Part shown: positions 1-7,088 of the stretch, in pieces | Position numbering within the stretch: the first letter of the stretch is position 1 | How the letters are laid out: the number at the start of each line of letters is the position of its first letter | Source: 38-11 sp964539975 | GTDB taxonomy: Bacteria > Bacillota > Clostridia > Tissierellales > Dethiosulfatibacteraceae | Assembly: GCA_964539975.1 (NCBI GenBank) | Contig: CAZIKK010000037.1 | Coordinates: 1 to 9,565, forward strand | DNA: 9,565 nucleotides | Reading direction: 5' to 3' | Program-made: the position numbers and the translations under genes | Notes under the pieces: generated by a model | Databases searched by the model: none | What the model saw: only the letters and a program-made list of their open reading frames with translations | Told to the model about the DNA's origin: nothing

Positions 1-1122
1 CAGATTATAAGGTATTTTCTCAAAAGCAATCGTTGGATTTTGTTTCACTATGTTTGTGATGGTTCTTTCAGTCTGTGACTGCAACCCTTGTTCAGTCACA
101 ACCTGTGCAAGAACGGTTGTATTGGCTGAGATCACAAAAGGATTTTCATAGATTGTCCATTCCTCATCATCAGACAATTTGTGCCTTGCCTCCGCATATT
201 CTTCATTTGTGTGAATGGTTATCAATACATCTTCATTTGTCAGCTCATCTGTATGCGTTGCTATCTCCACTTCTACTTCCATAGATTTGTTCCAGGTTTC
301 CTCACTCAAATTCCCAAAAAATCTCCCATTAACCTTGTAGCCATACGCTGTTCGTTTAATCCCATCTTCTTCGGATAAATAAAAAAAATCTACTTCTGAA
401 TTCTGATATTCCCTATCATGAAGATTGATTATGCTATGAATGCTTTTAGATTCATAAAATGCATGCTTTCCAACTGTGAATACCAATCTTGGAATTGTTA
501 TCACTTCTAGATTCTCAAGATGATAAAAGGCAAAGCCATCAATACGATTGGTTTGCTCATGCAGCCTATAGTATGTGGATTCCTTTCCCTTTGGATAAGT
601 GATTAATGTCTGATAGTTTTTTGTATACAACACACCTTCATGAGTGACGTAATGGGTATTTATAGGATTCACTTGTATTTGTTCTAATTCACTGCAATTC
701 GCAAAAGCTGTGTTTTGTACCACATAAACATTCTGAGGGATCTCTACTGACTCAATGCTTGTGTTGTAAAAAGCAAAACCATATATATGCGTTAAAGTTT
801 TAGGCAAGATTATGCGATTAATGTTTGTTAAATCTTTAAACACTGAACGCCCAATAGTTGTAACCCCTTCTTTAACAAAAACTTCTGTAAATTCATTTTG
901 AAACGCCGCCAGAGGAGACTCCTCTGAAACATAATTCCACATGGATCCAGTCCCTTTAATTAGGAGTGTTTGGTTCTCAATTTCTCCATATACATTATCT
1001 CCTAAAGCAATTTTTTCCTGTTCGGTTGCATACCCCTCTGAACTTCCTACCCATAATATCCAGAACAAAACGACACTTAATATCATAGCTGTTTTTACGC
1101 ATCTTCTTTTGGCTTTAAACAC
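1..1122 (-). CDS. BspA-like leucine-rich-repeat surface protein with Ig-like domain, partial (C-terminus beyond window)
   Basis: The frame stays open for 374 codons from a GTG at 1122 to base 1, so the C-terminus is cut by the window edge. The start is set by AAAAGGAG eight bases upstream. Residues 1-32 form a signal peptide: basic FKAKRR, a hydrophobic stretch at about 12-26, and a likely signal peptidase I site after GYA. Residues 41-62 (GDNVYGEIENQ..., GTGSMWNY) match the N-terminal cap typical of BspA-like proteins. LRR_5-type repeats follow at about 80-232, each ending in the recurring pattern I..xAF (GRSVFKDL, GFAFYNTS, NTAFANCS, GFAFYHLE, GKHAFYES), with IP or LP ladders between them. 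Residues 282-358 resemble bacterial Ig-like modules (LTNEDVLITI, then YENPFVISANTTVLAQV). Such proteins are exported and bind surfaces or other proteins; the ligand here is unknown. No separate promoter was found, and a terminator lies just upstream, so expression may depend on read-through. Confidence 0.87.
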   Translation of the reverse strand, partial: MFKAKRRCVKTAMILSVVLFWILWVGSSEGYATEQEKIALGDNVYGEIENQTLLIKGTGSMWNYVSEESPLAAFQNEFTEVFVKEGVTTIGRSVFKDLTNINRIILPKTLTHIYGFAFYNTSIESVEIPQNVYVVQNTAFANCSELEQIQVNPINTHYVTHEGVLYTKNYQTLITYPKGKESTYYRLHEQTNRIDGFAFYHLENLEVITIPRLVFTVGKHAFYESKSIHSIINLHDREYQNSEVDFFYLSEEDGIKRTAYGYKVNGRFFGNLSEETWNKSMEVEVEIATHTDELTNEDVLITIHTNEEYAEARHKLSDDEEWTIYENPFVISANTTVLAQVVTEQGLQSQTERTITNIVKQNPTIAFEKIPYNL

Positions 1123-1164
1123 CCTTTAATCTCCTTTTAATGTATTTGAATTCATTTAATGTCC

Positions 1165-1196
1165 AAAAAATAACGCCTGTCTCAACAGGCATTATT
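1165..1196 (-). terminator. Rho-independent terminator after the aldo/keto reductase gene
   Basis: Read on the minus strand, a 12-bp stem (AATAATGCCTGT with ACAGGCGTTATT, one G-U pair) closes a TGAG loop and runs into a T-rich tract (TTATTTTTT). It starts 23 bases after the TAG stop of the aldo/keto reductase. On the plus strand the stem contains a C-A mismatch and is not followed by a T run, so it works best for minus-strand transcription. Confidence 0.88.
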
Positions 1197-1219
1197 TCCC
1201 ATTTAATTTCTCTTAGTCG

Positions 1220-2335
1220 CTACTCGAACTGACTTGCGACTTTTTTTAGATCTTCTATGATCGAAATATTCTGTGGACATTGAGGTTCACAGGCACCACA
1301 AGCTTGGCATGCGGTTGCTCTATTCTTTTCTTCTAATTTAAAATAATCCTCTCGTCCACCTTTCTCATCCTCATAAATGGCACTATTATTCCAGATTTTG
1401 AAATTGCCTGGGATGTTCACATCATAAGGGCAAGGCATACAATAGTTACAACCCGTGCAATCGTTCTGCTGACGACTTCGATAGATCTCTGTCACCTTCT
1501 TTACAGCTTCTTGTTCTTCTTGACTTAAAGGCTGAAATTCACCGTATGTTTTCAAATTGTCTTCCACTTGATCCATTGTTGACATACCAGACAATACAAC
1601 CTTCACATTAGGTAAAGAAGCAATGTATCGAAAAGCCCATGAAGCAATGGATTGATTTGGAGCCAGATTCGTGAAGATTTGAGACATCTCATCCGGAAGT
1701 TTCGCCAAAGCGCCTCCCTTAACTGGTTCCATTATCACAATGGGGATGTTTAGCTTTTCAGCCAATTCATAGCCTTTTATCCCTTGTTGAATATTGGTAT
1801 CCACATAATTGAGTTGGATTTGGCAAAAATCCCATTCCCTATCCCTTAATATTTTATCAAAAACAGGGTACTCGTCATGGAAGGAAAATCCCAAATACTT
1901 AATTCTTCCTTCAGCCTTTAATTCCTCTAATATCTCTACCATTCGATGTTCCTTAACTTTGTCCCATCTATCTTTATTTAATGAATGCAACAAGTAGAAA
2001 TCAATATAATCTGTCTTTAGTTTTTCACATTGCTCTTCAAATAATTTGCGTACATCCTCAGGCTTTTCTACCAACCAAACGGGTAACTTGGTTGCTAGGT
2101 AATAACTTGATCTGTCATACTTTTCCAAAGCCTTCCCCACAAACGCTTCGCTTTGTTGATCATGATAAGGGTAAGCTGTGTCAATATACGTCACGCCTCC
2201 TGCAATCGCTCTATCAAGCAGAGCCGTCGCCTCTTGTTCATCGATGGATTTGTCTTCTCGTATTGGAAACCGCATGCAACCATAGCCTAATAAAGATGGT
2301 GCAATGCCTAGTTTGTCAAATTCCCTAAACTCCAT
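1220..2335 (-). CDS. Aldo/keto reductase with C-terminal 4Fe-4S ferredoxin domain (COG1453 type)
   Basis: This 371-residue protein is a predicted cytoplasmic oxidoreductase. Residues 1-270 form the aldo/keto reductase TIM barrel. The catalytic tetrad reads as D52 and Y57 (IDTAYPY), K83 (LATKLP) and H117 (YLLHSL); EPVKGG at 203-208 and VLSGM at 247-251 fit the NADPH-binding face. Residues 293-354 hold a ferredoxin-like module with two cysteine clusters: C293, C296, C299, C302, and C343, C346, C349, then C353 followed by proline. Eight cysteines suggest two 4Fe-4S clusters, as in the COG1453 subfamily common in anaerobes. The family is predicted to link an NAD(P)H-dependent carbonyl/alcohol reaction to iron-sulphur electron transfer; the substrate is not known. 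The ATG at 2335 follows AAGGAGG with a short spacer. The gene has its own promoter (2366-2394) and terminator (1165-1196), so it is probably monocistronic. Confidence 0.95.
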   Translation of the reverse strand: MEFREFDKLGIAPSLLGYGCMRFPIREDKSIDEQEATALLDRAIAGGVTYIDTAYPYHDQQSEAFVGKALEKYDRSSYYLATKLPVWLVEKPEDVRKLFEEQCEKLKTDYIDFYLLHSLNKDRWDKVKEHRMVEILEELKAEGRIKYLGFSFHDEYPVFDKILRDREWDFCQIQLNYVDTNIQQGIKGYELAEKLNIPIVIMEPVKGGALAKLPDEMSQIFTNLAPNQSIASWAFRYIASLPNVKVVLSGMSTMDQVEDNLKTYGEFQPLSQEEQEAVKKVTEIYRSRQQNDCTGCNYCMPCPYDVNIPGNFKIWNNSAIYEDEKGGREDYFKLEEKNRATACQACGACEPQCPQNISIIEDLKKVASQFE

Positions 2336-2365
2336 ATTGCCTCCTTGTAAGATTGTCTTTTATTC

Positions 2366-2394
2366 ATTATATAAGGCTTTCATACGAATAACAA
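2366..2394 (-). promoter_or_regulatory. Sigma-A-type promoter for the aldo/keto reductase gene
   Basis: On the minus strand, TTGTTA (2394-2389) and a perfect TATAAT (2371-2366) are separated by 17 bases. Transcription would begin near 2359, giving a leader of about 24 bases that contains the AAGGAG ribosome-binding site. This is the best promoter match in the window. No terminator separates it from the DUF2974 gene upstream, so some read-through into the reductase is possible. Confidence 0.75.
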
Positions 2395-2420
2395 CCCTTG
2401 CTTCATTTCGAATCTCTCAT

Positions 2421-3581
2421 CTATTTTTTCCTGATATGTCTGCCTCTCAACAATCTTCGTCTTCCCAAATCTTTGACCAAATCCCTGCGGAAGGTCTTTT
2501 GCCCTTCTTCAAACAATAAATGGACCGTTCTTTTTAGGTTGGCTTTAGACGATTTGTCCATATGTTTTAACGCTCTTATGACCGATTCTGCTATGGCTCT
2601 TTTCTCTTTCGTTAAGTCTAGAATTGTGTTAGCACCCGTTTCTTGAATAACATGGAACAGCGATTCCACAAATTCCTCACGGTCTTCTTTAGAAAGTTGT
2701 TTCAACCAAGCTCTGATAGTATGGGCAATTTGCTTGCTTCTTTCTGACATGGTTTCACGATATACGAAGTCTTTTCCTTTGACTTCCCATAACAGTGGGT
2801 TATGTTGTTTGAGTGAAATAGCATGATTCCCTGCCACCCTAACAATTTTAAATTCACTATTGTTTTCAAGCAACATCCCTACAATTGCGGATTCTGGTAG
2901 CAAAGTAGTTATTCGGTTCAAAACATTTAAATACCCTTTTTCTTTCATCAATTCAGGGTGGAAGCCTGGTCCGTCGTTATTGTAGATTCTTATAATCCTA
3001 TCTTGGTCAACTCGGTCTAAGCGGCTGGCTGCATAAACCGCAAGATTTCCTCCCTTTGAATGTCCTCCAAAAATAAATTGTCCTCCAAGTTTTTTCATAA
3101 TGATTTTTGCATAGGCAATGGATTCTCTCTGAGCATGGGTTTCTCCAAAAAAACCCATTAAAACTTCTTCTTTCCATCCCACTATGGAGGAGTCTACCCC
3201 CCTAAAAGCTACATAATGCAACTTGGGGGAAATAGAAAAAACCATGGCCGAAAATTGTTTGGGCACTTCCTTCTCAAGCTGGTCTTCATATTGAGATAAA
3301 CAAATGTCTCGAAACCGAGCTGTTTCTATCGTTTTTTCGAGTAACTTAGGTATCTCTCTATGATAAAAGATCCCTTCGAGATAACTAGTGTCTTTAATGT
3401 GAAAAAAAGTTTCTCCCGCTTGTCCCAACGAGATACTTTTGTTTTCTCCTATATTGGGAACGATACCGCTAAAATCGTTAAATGCCAAAATAGACAATAT
3501 AGTATTGTCCACTACGCCAAACTTATCCTTATCAAAACTCAAATCTCCTCGCCAGTTCAAGTAGGCCATGATATTGTTCAT
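2421..3581 (-). CDS. Mbeg1-like / DUF2974 family alpha/beta-hydrolase-fold protein
   Basis: This 386-residue protein matches the DUF2974 (Mbeg1-like) family. It opens with MNNIMAYLNWRGDLSF and VDNTILSILAF, the usual family N-terminus. The nucleophile elbow is GGHSKGGNLAVYAA with Ser175. A DGPGF motif at 203-207 and conserved H260 (LKQHNP, then LLWEV) complete a plausible Ser-Asp-His triad; the choice of D203 as the acid is inferred. No signal peptide or membrane segment is seen, so it is probably cytoplasmic. The tail from about 280 is charged and helical, ending in a basic stretch (GRRRLLRGRHIRKK). The family looks lipase-like, but its substrate is uncertain. The ATG at 3581 is chosen because AAGGAG lies 11 bases before it and the family begins there; the in-frame GTG at 3593 overlaps that AAGGAG and is unlikely. 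It follows the 3626-4549 gene by 44 bases with no terminator, so the two probably form an operon. Confidence 0.9.
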   Translation of the reverse strand: MNNIMAYLNWRGDLSFDKDKFGVVDNTILSILAFNDFSGIVPNIGENKSISLGQAGETFFHIKDTSYLEGIFYHREIPKLLEKTIETARFRDICLSQYEDQLEKEVPKQFSAMVFSISPKLHYVAFRGVDSSIVGWKEEVLMGFFGETHAQRESIAYAKIIMKKLGGQFIFGGHSKGGNLAVYAASRLDRVDQDRIIRIYNNDGPGFHPELMKEKGYLNVLNRITTLLPESAIVGMLLENNSEFKIVRVAGNHAISLKQHNPLLWEVKGKDFVYRETMSERSKQIAHTIRAWLKQLSKEDREEFVESLFHVIQETGANTILDLTKEKRAIAESVIRALKHMDKSSKANLKRTVHLLFEEGQKTFRRDLVKDLGRRRLLRGRHIRKK

Positions 3582-3592
3582 ATGTCTGGTCA

Positions 3593-3598
3593 CTCCTT
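3593..3598 (-). promoter_or_regulatory. Ribosome-binding site deciding the DUF2974 start
   Basis: AAGGAG on the minus strand ends at 3593, which is also the first base of an in-frame GTG. A Shine-Dalgarno cannot serve a start codon it overlaps, so this site must serve the ATG at 3581 (11-base spacer). That removes four residues from the longest frame. Confidence 0.7.
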
Positions 3599-3625
3599 AT
3601 TCAAACCCTCATGTGCGTTCTATCT

Positions 3626-4549
3626 TTACTCATGATATATTTCACTTTCAAAAGTAGAGCCATCACTAAATATCGCTTTAAGCACAAGTCTGTCGTAATT
3701 AAATTCTTCCGAAGCAGATTTGTAGAATTCAGTAGTATCTTCTCTTGCAGGTGTATCACCTTCGTACATTACGCTTGTTTTCTCTAACTCTTCCTTTTCG
3801 ATTAACTGCCCATCCCTGTATTTTTTCACATGGACTTCATTTAAGTAACTCGACGTATTAGACGCTTTGACATTTATGACTGATAGGCTGTAATGATTAT
3901 TCCTATCAATGTCTGTCGTCACTTCTATATAGCCATAGTAGCGCGCACCCATATCTTCAATGTGTACAGTATTGACTTCAGAGCTCTTCATCAAGTCACC
4001 ATGATCAACTGAAACGAAATAATCGAGGCTCACTTGATTCACTCTTTCTTTTGACTCTATTCTTCCTTCAATAACTCGAATTGGCTCATTGGTTGAACGA
4101 CTTCCTCTATCAAGTATGTATGCATTCCAAACAGGCTCTAGAGTTGCTTCAATTGGCATCACAACTCTAAATAATCCATTCCTTAAATCTTCTGCTTTTA
4201 TAGAGTGATATCCTTCTTCTTCTGTTCTCTTATAGTTAAAAAATACTTCAGAGTTGTTTTGTAATTCTTTTACCTGCCACTCAAAAATCATCCTGATCTC
4301 TTTCTTATCAGCATCATTCATTTCTGTCTTAACACTAACAGCGCTTACCCAGCGTTGGTCCTCTTTGATTTGGTTGACCGTACTACTTATCTGACCAATT
4401 TGAGCATTAAATGCATTAATCATCTGATGTTGATAATTAGAAAGTGTATTCATTCGATTTTCAATATTATTAATTTTTGAAAACATAACCCCGTTAAATG
4501 CCAAACTCAAACATAATCCGCCCACCACTATTATCTTGAATACTCTCAC
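3626..4549 (-). CDS. Membrane-anchored coiled-coil/beta-rich protein of unknown function
   Basis: I do not recognise this 307-residue protein. From the GTG start, residues 4-23 form one transmembrane segment after a short basic MRVFK, so the bulk should lie outside the membrane. Residues 26-66 (KINNIENRMNTL..., ending TVNQIKEDQ) have spaced hydrophobic residues and read as an amphipathic helix or short coiled coil. Residues 67-307 alternate short hydrophobic strands with charged loops, in what look like two or three beta domains: about 68-165, 168-232 and 236-305. There are no cysteines outside the membrane segment and no obvious catalytic motif, which favours a structural, sensing or binding role over an enzyme. 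GGAGGT six bases before GTG 4549 fixes the start; a longer frame from TTG 4603 would bury the transmembrane segment behind 18 extra residues. The gene has its own candidate promoter and is followed closely by the DUF2974 gene. Confidence 0.82.
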   Translation of the reverse strand: MRVFKIIVVGGLCLSLAFNGVMFSKINNIENRMNTLSNYQHQMINAFNAQIGQISSTVNQIKEDQRWVSAVSVKTEMNDADKKEIRMIFEWQVKELQNNSEVFFNYKRTEEEGYHSIKAEDLRNGLFRVVMPIEATLEPVWNAYILDRGSRSTNEPIRVIEGRIESKERVNQVSLDYFVSVDHGDLMKSSEVNTVHIEDMGARYYGYIEVTTDIDRNNHYSLSVINVKASNTSSYLNEVHVKKYRDGQLIEKEELEKTSVMYEGDTPAREDTTEFYKSASEEFNYDRLVLKAIFSDGSTFESEIYHE

Positions 4550-4555
4550 TATTTG

Positions 4556-4561
4556 ACCTCC
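4556..4561 (-). promoter_or_regulatory. Ribosome-binding site deciding the start of the 3626-4549 gene
   Basis: GGAGGT lies six bases before the GTG at 4549. It is a near-perfect Shine-Dalgarno at normal distance. The longer alternative, TTG at 4603, has only a GGGGA-like sequence and overlaps the candidate -35 element. Confidence 0.8.
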
Positions 4562-4574
4562 AATGTTTTTATCA

Positions 4575-4603
4575 AACATAAAGTTTGACGGCTTCAATAA
4601 CAA
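4575..4603 (-). promoter_or_regulatory. Candidate sigma-A promoter for the unknown membrane protein and DUF2974 operon
   Basis: On the minus strand, TTGTTA (4603-4598) and TATGTT (4580-4575) are 17 bases apart. A start near 4568 would leave a short leader containing GGAGGT. The -35 is identical to that of the aldo/keto reductase promoter, but the -10 is weaker. The perfect palindrome at 4617-4630 lies 13 bases upstream of the -35. Confidence 0.45.
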
Positions 4604-4616
4604 TTTGTTCCCCTAT

Positions 4617-4630
4617 ATGAGTGCACTCAT
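4617..4630. promoter_or_regulatory. Perfect 14-bp palindrome, possible operator or activator site
   Basis: ATGAGTGCACTCAT is identical to its reverse complement. It has no loop and no T tract after it on either strand, so it is not a terminator. It is centred about 55 bases upstream of the inferred start of the promoter at 4575-4603. That geometry suits a dimeric DNA-binding protein. The cognate regulator is not in this window. Confidence 0.45.
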
Positions 4631-4704
4631 TGCAAGCATCTCATCTTCTTTCTCTAATCCTATTGCTTCGCGTGACGCTCTTTGTTTCACAAGTGACTTT
4701 TCAA

Positions 4705-5697
4705 TTATGTTTGTCCATTCAAATCATGTGTCATCTCATTTACAATTCGATAAATAGGGTCACTGTTATTAAGATAAATAAAGTGATTTCCTTCAAGTAT
4801 TTCGTGCTGTGCATGTTCTCCTATTCTTGCAAGATGTTGATGTTGATATTCTTGTGGTGTCAATTTCCATTGCTTGTTTGGAGTTTCATATGTTTGTTTA
4901 GAAATCACCTTAACATAAGGAATTGAATCCGGAAATGGCAAGTCGATTACATCCTTCACATACTCAGCTGATTTAGAAATTTGTTCTAACAAGTTCTCGT
5001 TTATTGAAAATCCTCCAAATGCAATCATATCCTGAATCTCTTGCTGGGTATACCCATAAGACATCAATCGATCCTTATTCGTAGTAACATTTGCAAGTAT
5101 GGACATCGTGCCCGTGGCTTGCTGAAACTTCGCCAAAGGTAAAACATAGTTTACAATAGAAGGAGTGCCTTCATAATAGGCAGAGGATGTACCATCTAAC
5201 GAAACAATAGCCTTAACTTCATCTGGATATTTTGAAGCATAATACTCGCTGTAAATACTTGAAAGTGAATGCGGCATTAGTATAAAAGGTGCTTGAAAAC
5301 CTGCCTTATCAAGTGCCATCCTAACTTCTTCAACATAGTTTTCAGTCGTTCTTGACTGTATCGTAGTCGTACTGAATCCAACACCAAAATACTCTACTAC
5401 AACAACCTTATATGAATTGGCAAGCGTTCGCATCAGGGGGGCAAAATCTGCTGAAGGGAGTCCAATGCCCAACCCTGGCAACAAAACGATGGTCTCTTCT
5501 CCTTCTCCCATTGAATATACATGCATCATGCCATCATTGACTTCTACAAAGATGCCATACGGCTCAATCTTATCAAGCTTGTTTTGAAAATAAGTTTTTT
5601 GAAGAATTGTGCCAATTCCCAAAAAAAGAACCGTTGCACTTAAGATAACGCCCACTACCATCATCACGTTTTTTCTCCATTTTTTTGATTTCATCAT
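4705..5697 (-). CDS. Membrane-anchored alpha/beta hydrolase
   Basis: This 330-residue protein has a basic N-terminus (MMKSKKWRKN) and one transmembrane segment at about 11-31, which should place the catalytic domain outside the cell. The hydrolase domain spans about 48-320. LLPGLGIG (72-79) forms the oxyanion-hole loop and VVVVEYFGVGFS (98-109) the strand-turn after it. The nucleophile elbow is MPHSLSS with Ser144, and GNHFIYLNN supplies H305. The elbow lacks the usual glycines on either side (P-H-S-L-S rather than G-H-S-x-G). The acid is not certain; D168 (SLDGT) is one candidate. The substrate is unknown; an ester, lipid or peptide bond is possible. The ATG at 5697 immediately follows the TAA of the upstream hydrolase gene, and AGGAG lies within that gene's end, so the pair should be translationally coupled. 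The second ATG (5694) is an equally good start. Confidence 0.9.
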   Translation of the reverse strand: MMKSKKWRKNVMMVVGVILSATVLFLGIGTILQKTYFQNKLDKIEPYGIFVEVNDGMMHVYSMGEGEETIVLLPGLGIGLPSADFAPLMRTLANSYKVVVVEYFGVGFSTTTIQSRTTENYVEEVRMALDKAGFQAPFILMPHSLSSIYSEYYASKYPDEVKAIVSLDGTSSAYYEGTPSIVNYVLPLAKFQQATGTMSILANVTTNKDRLMSYGYTQQEIQDMIAFGGFSINENLLEQISKSAEYVKDVIDLPFPDSIPYVKVISKQTYETPNKQWKLTPQEYQHQHLARIGEHAQHEILEGNHFIYLNNSDPIYRIVNEMTHDLNGQT

Positions 5698-6774
5698 TTA
5701 TTCTCCTAAGCTCTTCATGAAAAAGTCATTGATCTCACCCATCAAGCCTTCGTTTATGTCTTGAGCTAAAAATCTATCAATCTTCGAATAAAAATCTTGT
5801 TTGATTTCGTATGGAATGTTCTGATTGTGTGAGTCGTAAAGTTTTCGATACTCAATATTTATTTCATCAATATAGGTGATGCTTTTATCGGATCTAAATA
5901 AATTATTATGTCCATTTTTCCCAAGCTCACTTATGGATATGGCTTCTGTATTGGGATTGATGATTTTATCCATTTTTGAAATAATAGAGCTGCCCTTATA
6001 AGCAACCGCTTCATCTTCTGTCCCATGAATGATCAAAACCGGTATACTTGATCGATTAATGGCATCTACCGCATTTAATGAAGCTGTTTTCCCAAACAAG
6101 ATACTTTGGTATAACCATAGAAATGGATGCTGTATATCGATAAAGGGACCCATCATGCTCCTTCCTTGTTCCATAATCATTTCCATCGCACTGTTGGCAC
6201 CGGATACTGTAGCGACAGCTGCAATTTTGTGGTCGTAATGCAATATATTGGCTACCGCATATCCGCCCCAACTGTGCCCAAATAATAGAATCGGCAAATC
6301 ATCGAATTCTCTCTGTAAATTAATATAGTCCAACGCCGCATCCAAGTCAATCAGCGCTTGGGGAAATCCTTTTGTGGTCTTGCCTTCACTATCAAAGCTT
6401 CCAGTTGCATCGTAGGCAAAAACACTCCACCCCTTATCAAGAAAATAGGTGATTTGAGACAAATAACTATCTGCCCCTCCTCCTAGTCCATGAGCTACTA
6501 CCACCAGACCTTGATCTCGATTCGAACCATATATATACCCTTGCAAGGTATTGTTACCTGACCTGAAATCCACAAGACTTCTTGGATACTCCGCCTCAAT
6601 GTCTTCATACCTTAAGCCAGCTGTAATCGTTGAATCATGTCTCTCCTGCCTTGGGAATTGCCCATTATAAACAATCGATACAATGATCATAGAAATGATA
6701 GAAAACAACAACACAAACCCTATAAAGCTTAAACTCAAAATTTTAACTTTTTCCTCTTTTTTCTCTAGTTGCAC
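5698..6774 (-). CDS. Membrane-anchored alpha/beta hydrolase (serine aminopeptidase-like)
   Basis: From the preferred GTG at 6774 this protein has 358 residues. A charged start (MQLEKKEEKVK) precedes a transmembrane segment at about 12-35, so the catalytic domain is probably extracytoplasmic. The hydrolase domain runs from about 75 to 340: VVVAHGLGGG (91-100) for the oxyanion hole, FAYDATGSFDSEG (119-131), nucleophile elbow FGHSWGG with Ser168, HGTEDEAV with Asp254, and KNGHNNLF with His289. The full Ser-Asp-His triad is in the expected order, so it should be catalytically competent. The fold is of the dienelactone hydrolase/serine aminopeptidase S33 kind; the substrate cannot be named. GGGAG seven bases before GTG 6774 decides the start. 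The frame is open upstream to ATG 6810 and GTG 6837, but neither has a good ribosome-binding site. It abuts the 4705-5697 hydrolase gene with no gap. Confidence 0.88.
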   Translation of the reverse strand: MQLEKKEEKVKILSLSFIGFVLLFSIISMIIVSIVYNGQFPRQERHDSTITAGLRYEDIEAEYPRSLVDFRSGNNTLQGYIYGSNRDQGLVVVAHGLGGGADSYLSQITYFLDKGWSVFAYDATGSFDSEGKTTKGFPQALIDLDAALDYINLQREFDDLPILLFGHSWGGYAVANILHYDHKIAAVATVSGANSAMEMIMEQGRSMMGPFIDIQHPFLWLYQSILFGKTASLNAVDAINRSSIPVLIIHGTEDEAVAYKGSSIISKMDKIINPNTEAISISELGKNGHNNLFRSDKSITYIDEINIEYRKLYDSHNQNIPYEIKQDFYSKIDRFLAQDINEGLMGEINDFFMKSLGE

Positions 6775-6781
6775 ATCATAT

Positions 6782-6786
6782 CTCCC
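6782..6786 (-). promoter_or_regulatory. Ribosome-binding site deciding the start of the 5698-6774 hydrolase
   Basis: GGGAG lies seven bases before the GTG at 6774. The in-frame alternatives are ATG 6810, preceded by AAGAAAAG, and GTG 6837, preceded by AAGATAA; both have weaker signals. Confidence 0.55.
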
Positions 6787-7088
6787 ATTGTTTCGTTTTG
6801 TCTGCACCATGTCTTTTCTTGCAGCATAATTCCACACTTATCTTATCATAAAAGAAATAACATTTAAGCCCTCTATAGATTGACATTCACTCCATCTTTA
6901 GACTGACTCTATGCTCTTGAATGATATGTATAAGTCCAAAATATGAGCATTCTCTTATATCCATCAGCATCAATGTGCTTCTCATCTATTTTAAGGTAAC
7001 ATTCGAAACTATTTTGACATCACTCAGAAATTATTGGATTCATTTTCACAAACTCCAAAAACCTTATATCCATGTCTTTTCAACACGA
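6787..7088. other. Intergenic region without a convincing gene
   Basis: This stretch must contain the promoter of the two-hydrolase operon, yet I see no clear -35/-10 pair; TATGAT near 6845-6850 lacks a partner. Only short open frames with no ribosome-binding site occur on either strand. The decamer CTTATATCCA appears twice (6954-6963 and 7063-7072), with no visible purpose. The first 51 bases (6787-6837) are an in-frame open extension of the hydrolase gene. Confidence 0.5.

Noticed and set aside
75..378. Plus-strand open frames across the LRR gene
   Set aside because: They lie antisense to a clear signal-peptide LRR coding frame, have no ribosome-binding site, and their translations show no domain.
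1139..1166. TTGGAC-N16-TACATT as promoter of the LRR gene
   Set aside because: The implied start falls within the Shine-Dalgarno at 1131-1138, so the message could not carry a complete ribosome-binding site.
4550..4603. TTG at 4603 as start of the unknown membrane protein
   Set aside because: GGAGGT six bases before GTG 4549 is far better, and the TTG start would add 18 residues ahead of the transmembrane segment and overlap the candidate -35.
6954..7072. Decamer CTTATATCCA present twice, 109 bases apart
   Set aside because: Two AT-rich 10-mers in AT-rich intergenic DNA can occur by chance; there is no third copy, regular spacing or partner element to make a repeat array or operator pair.
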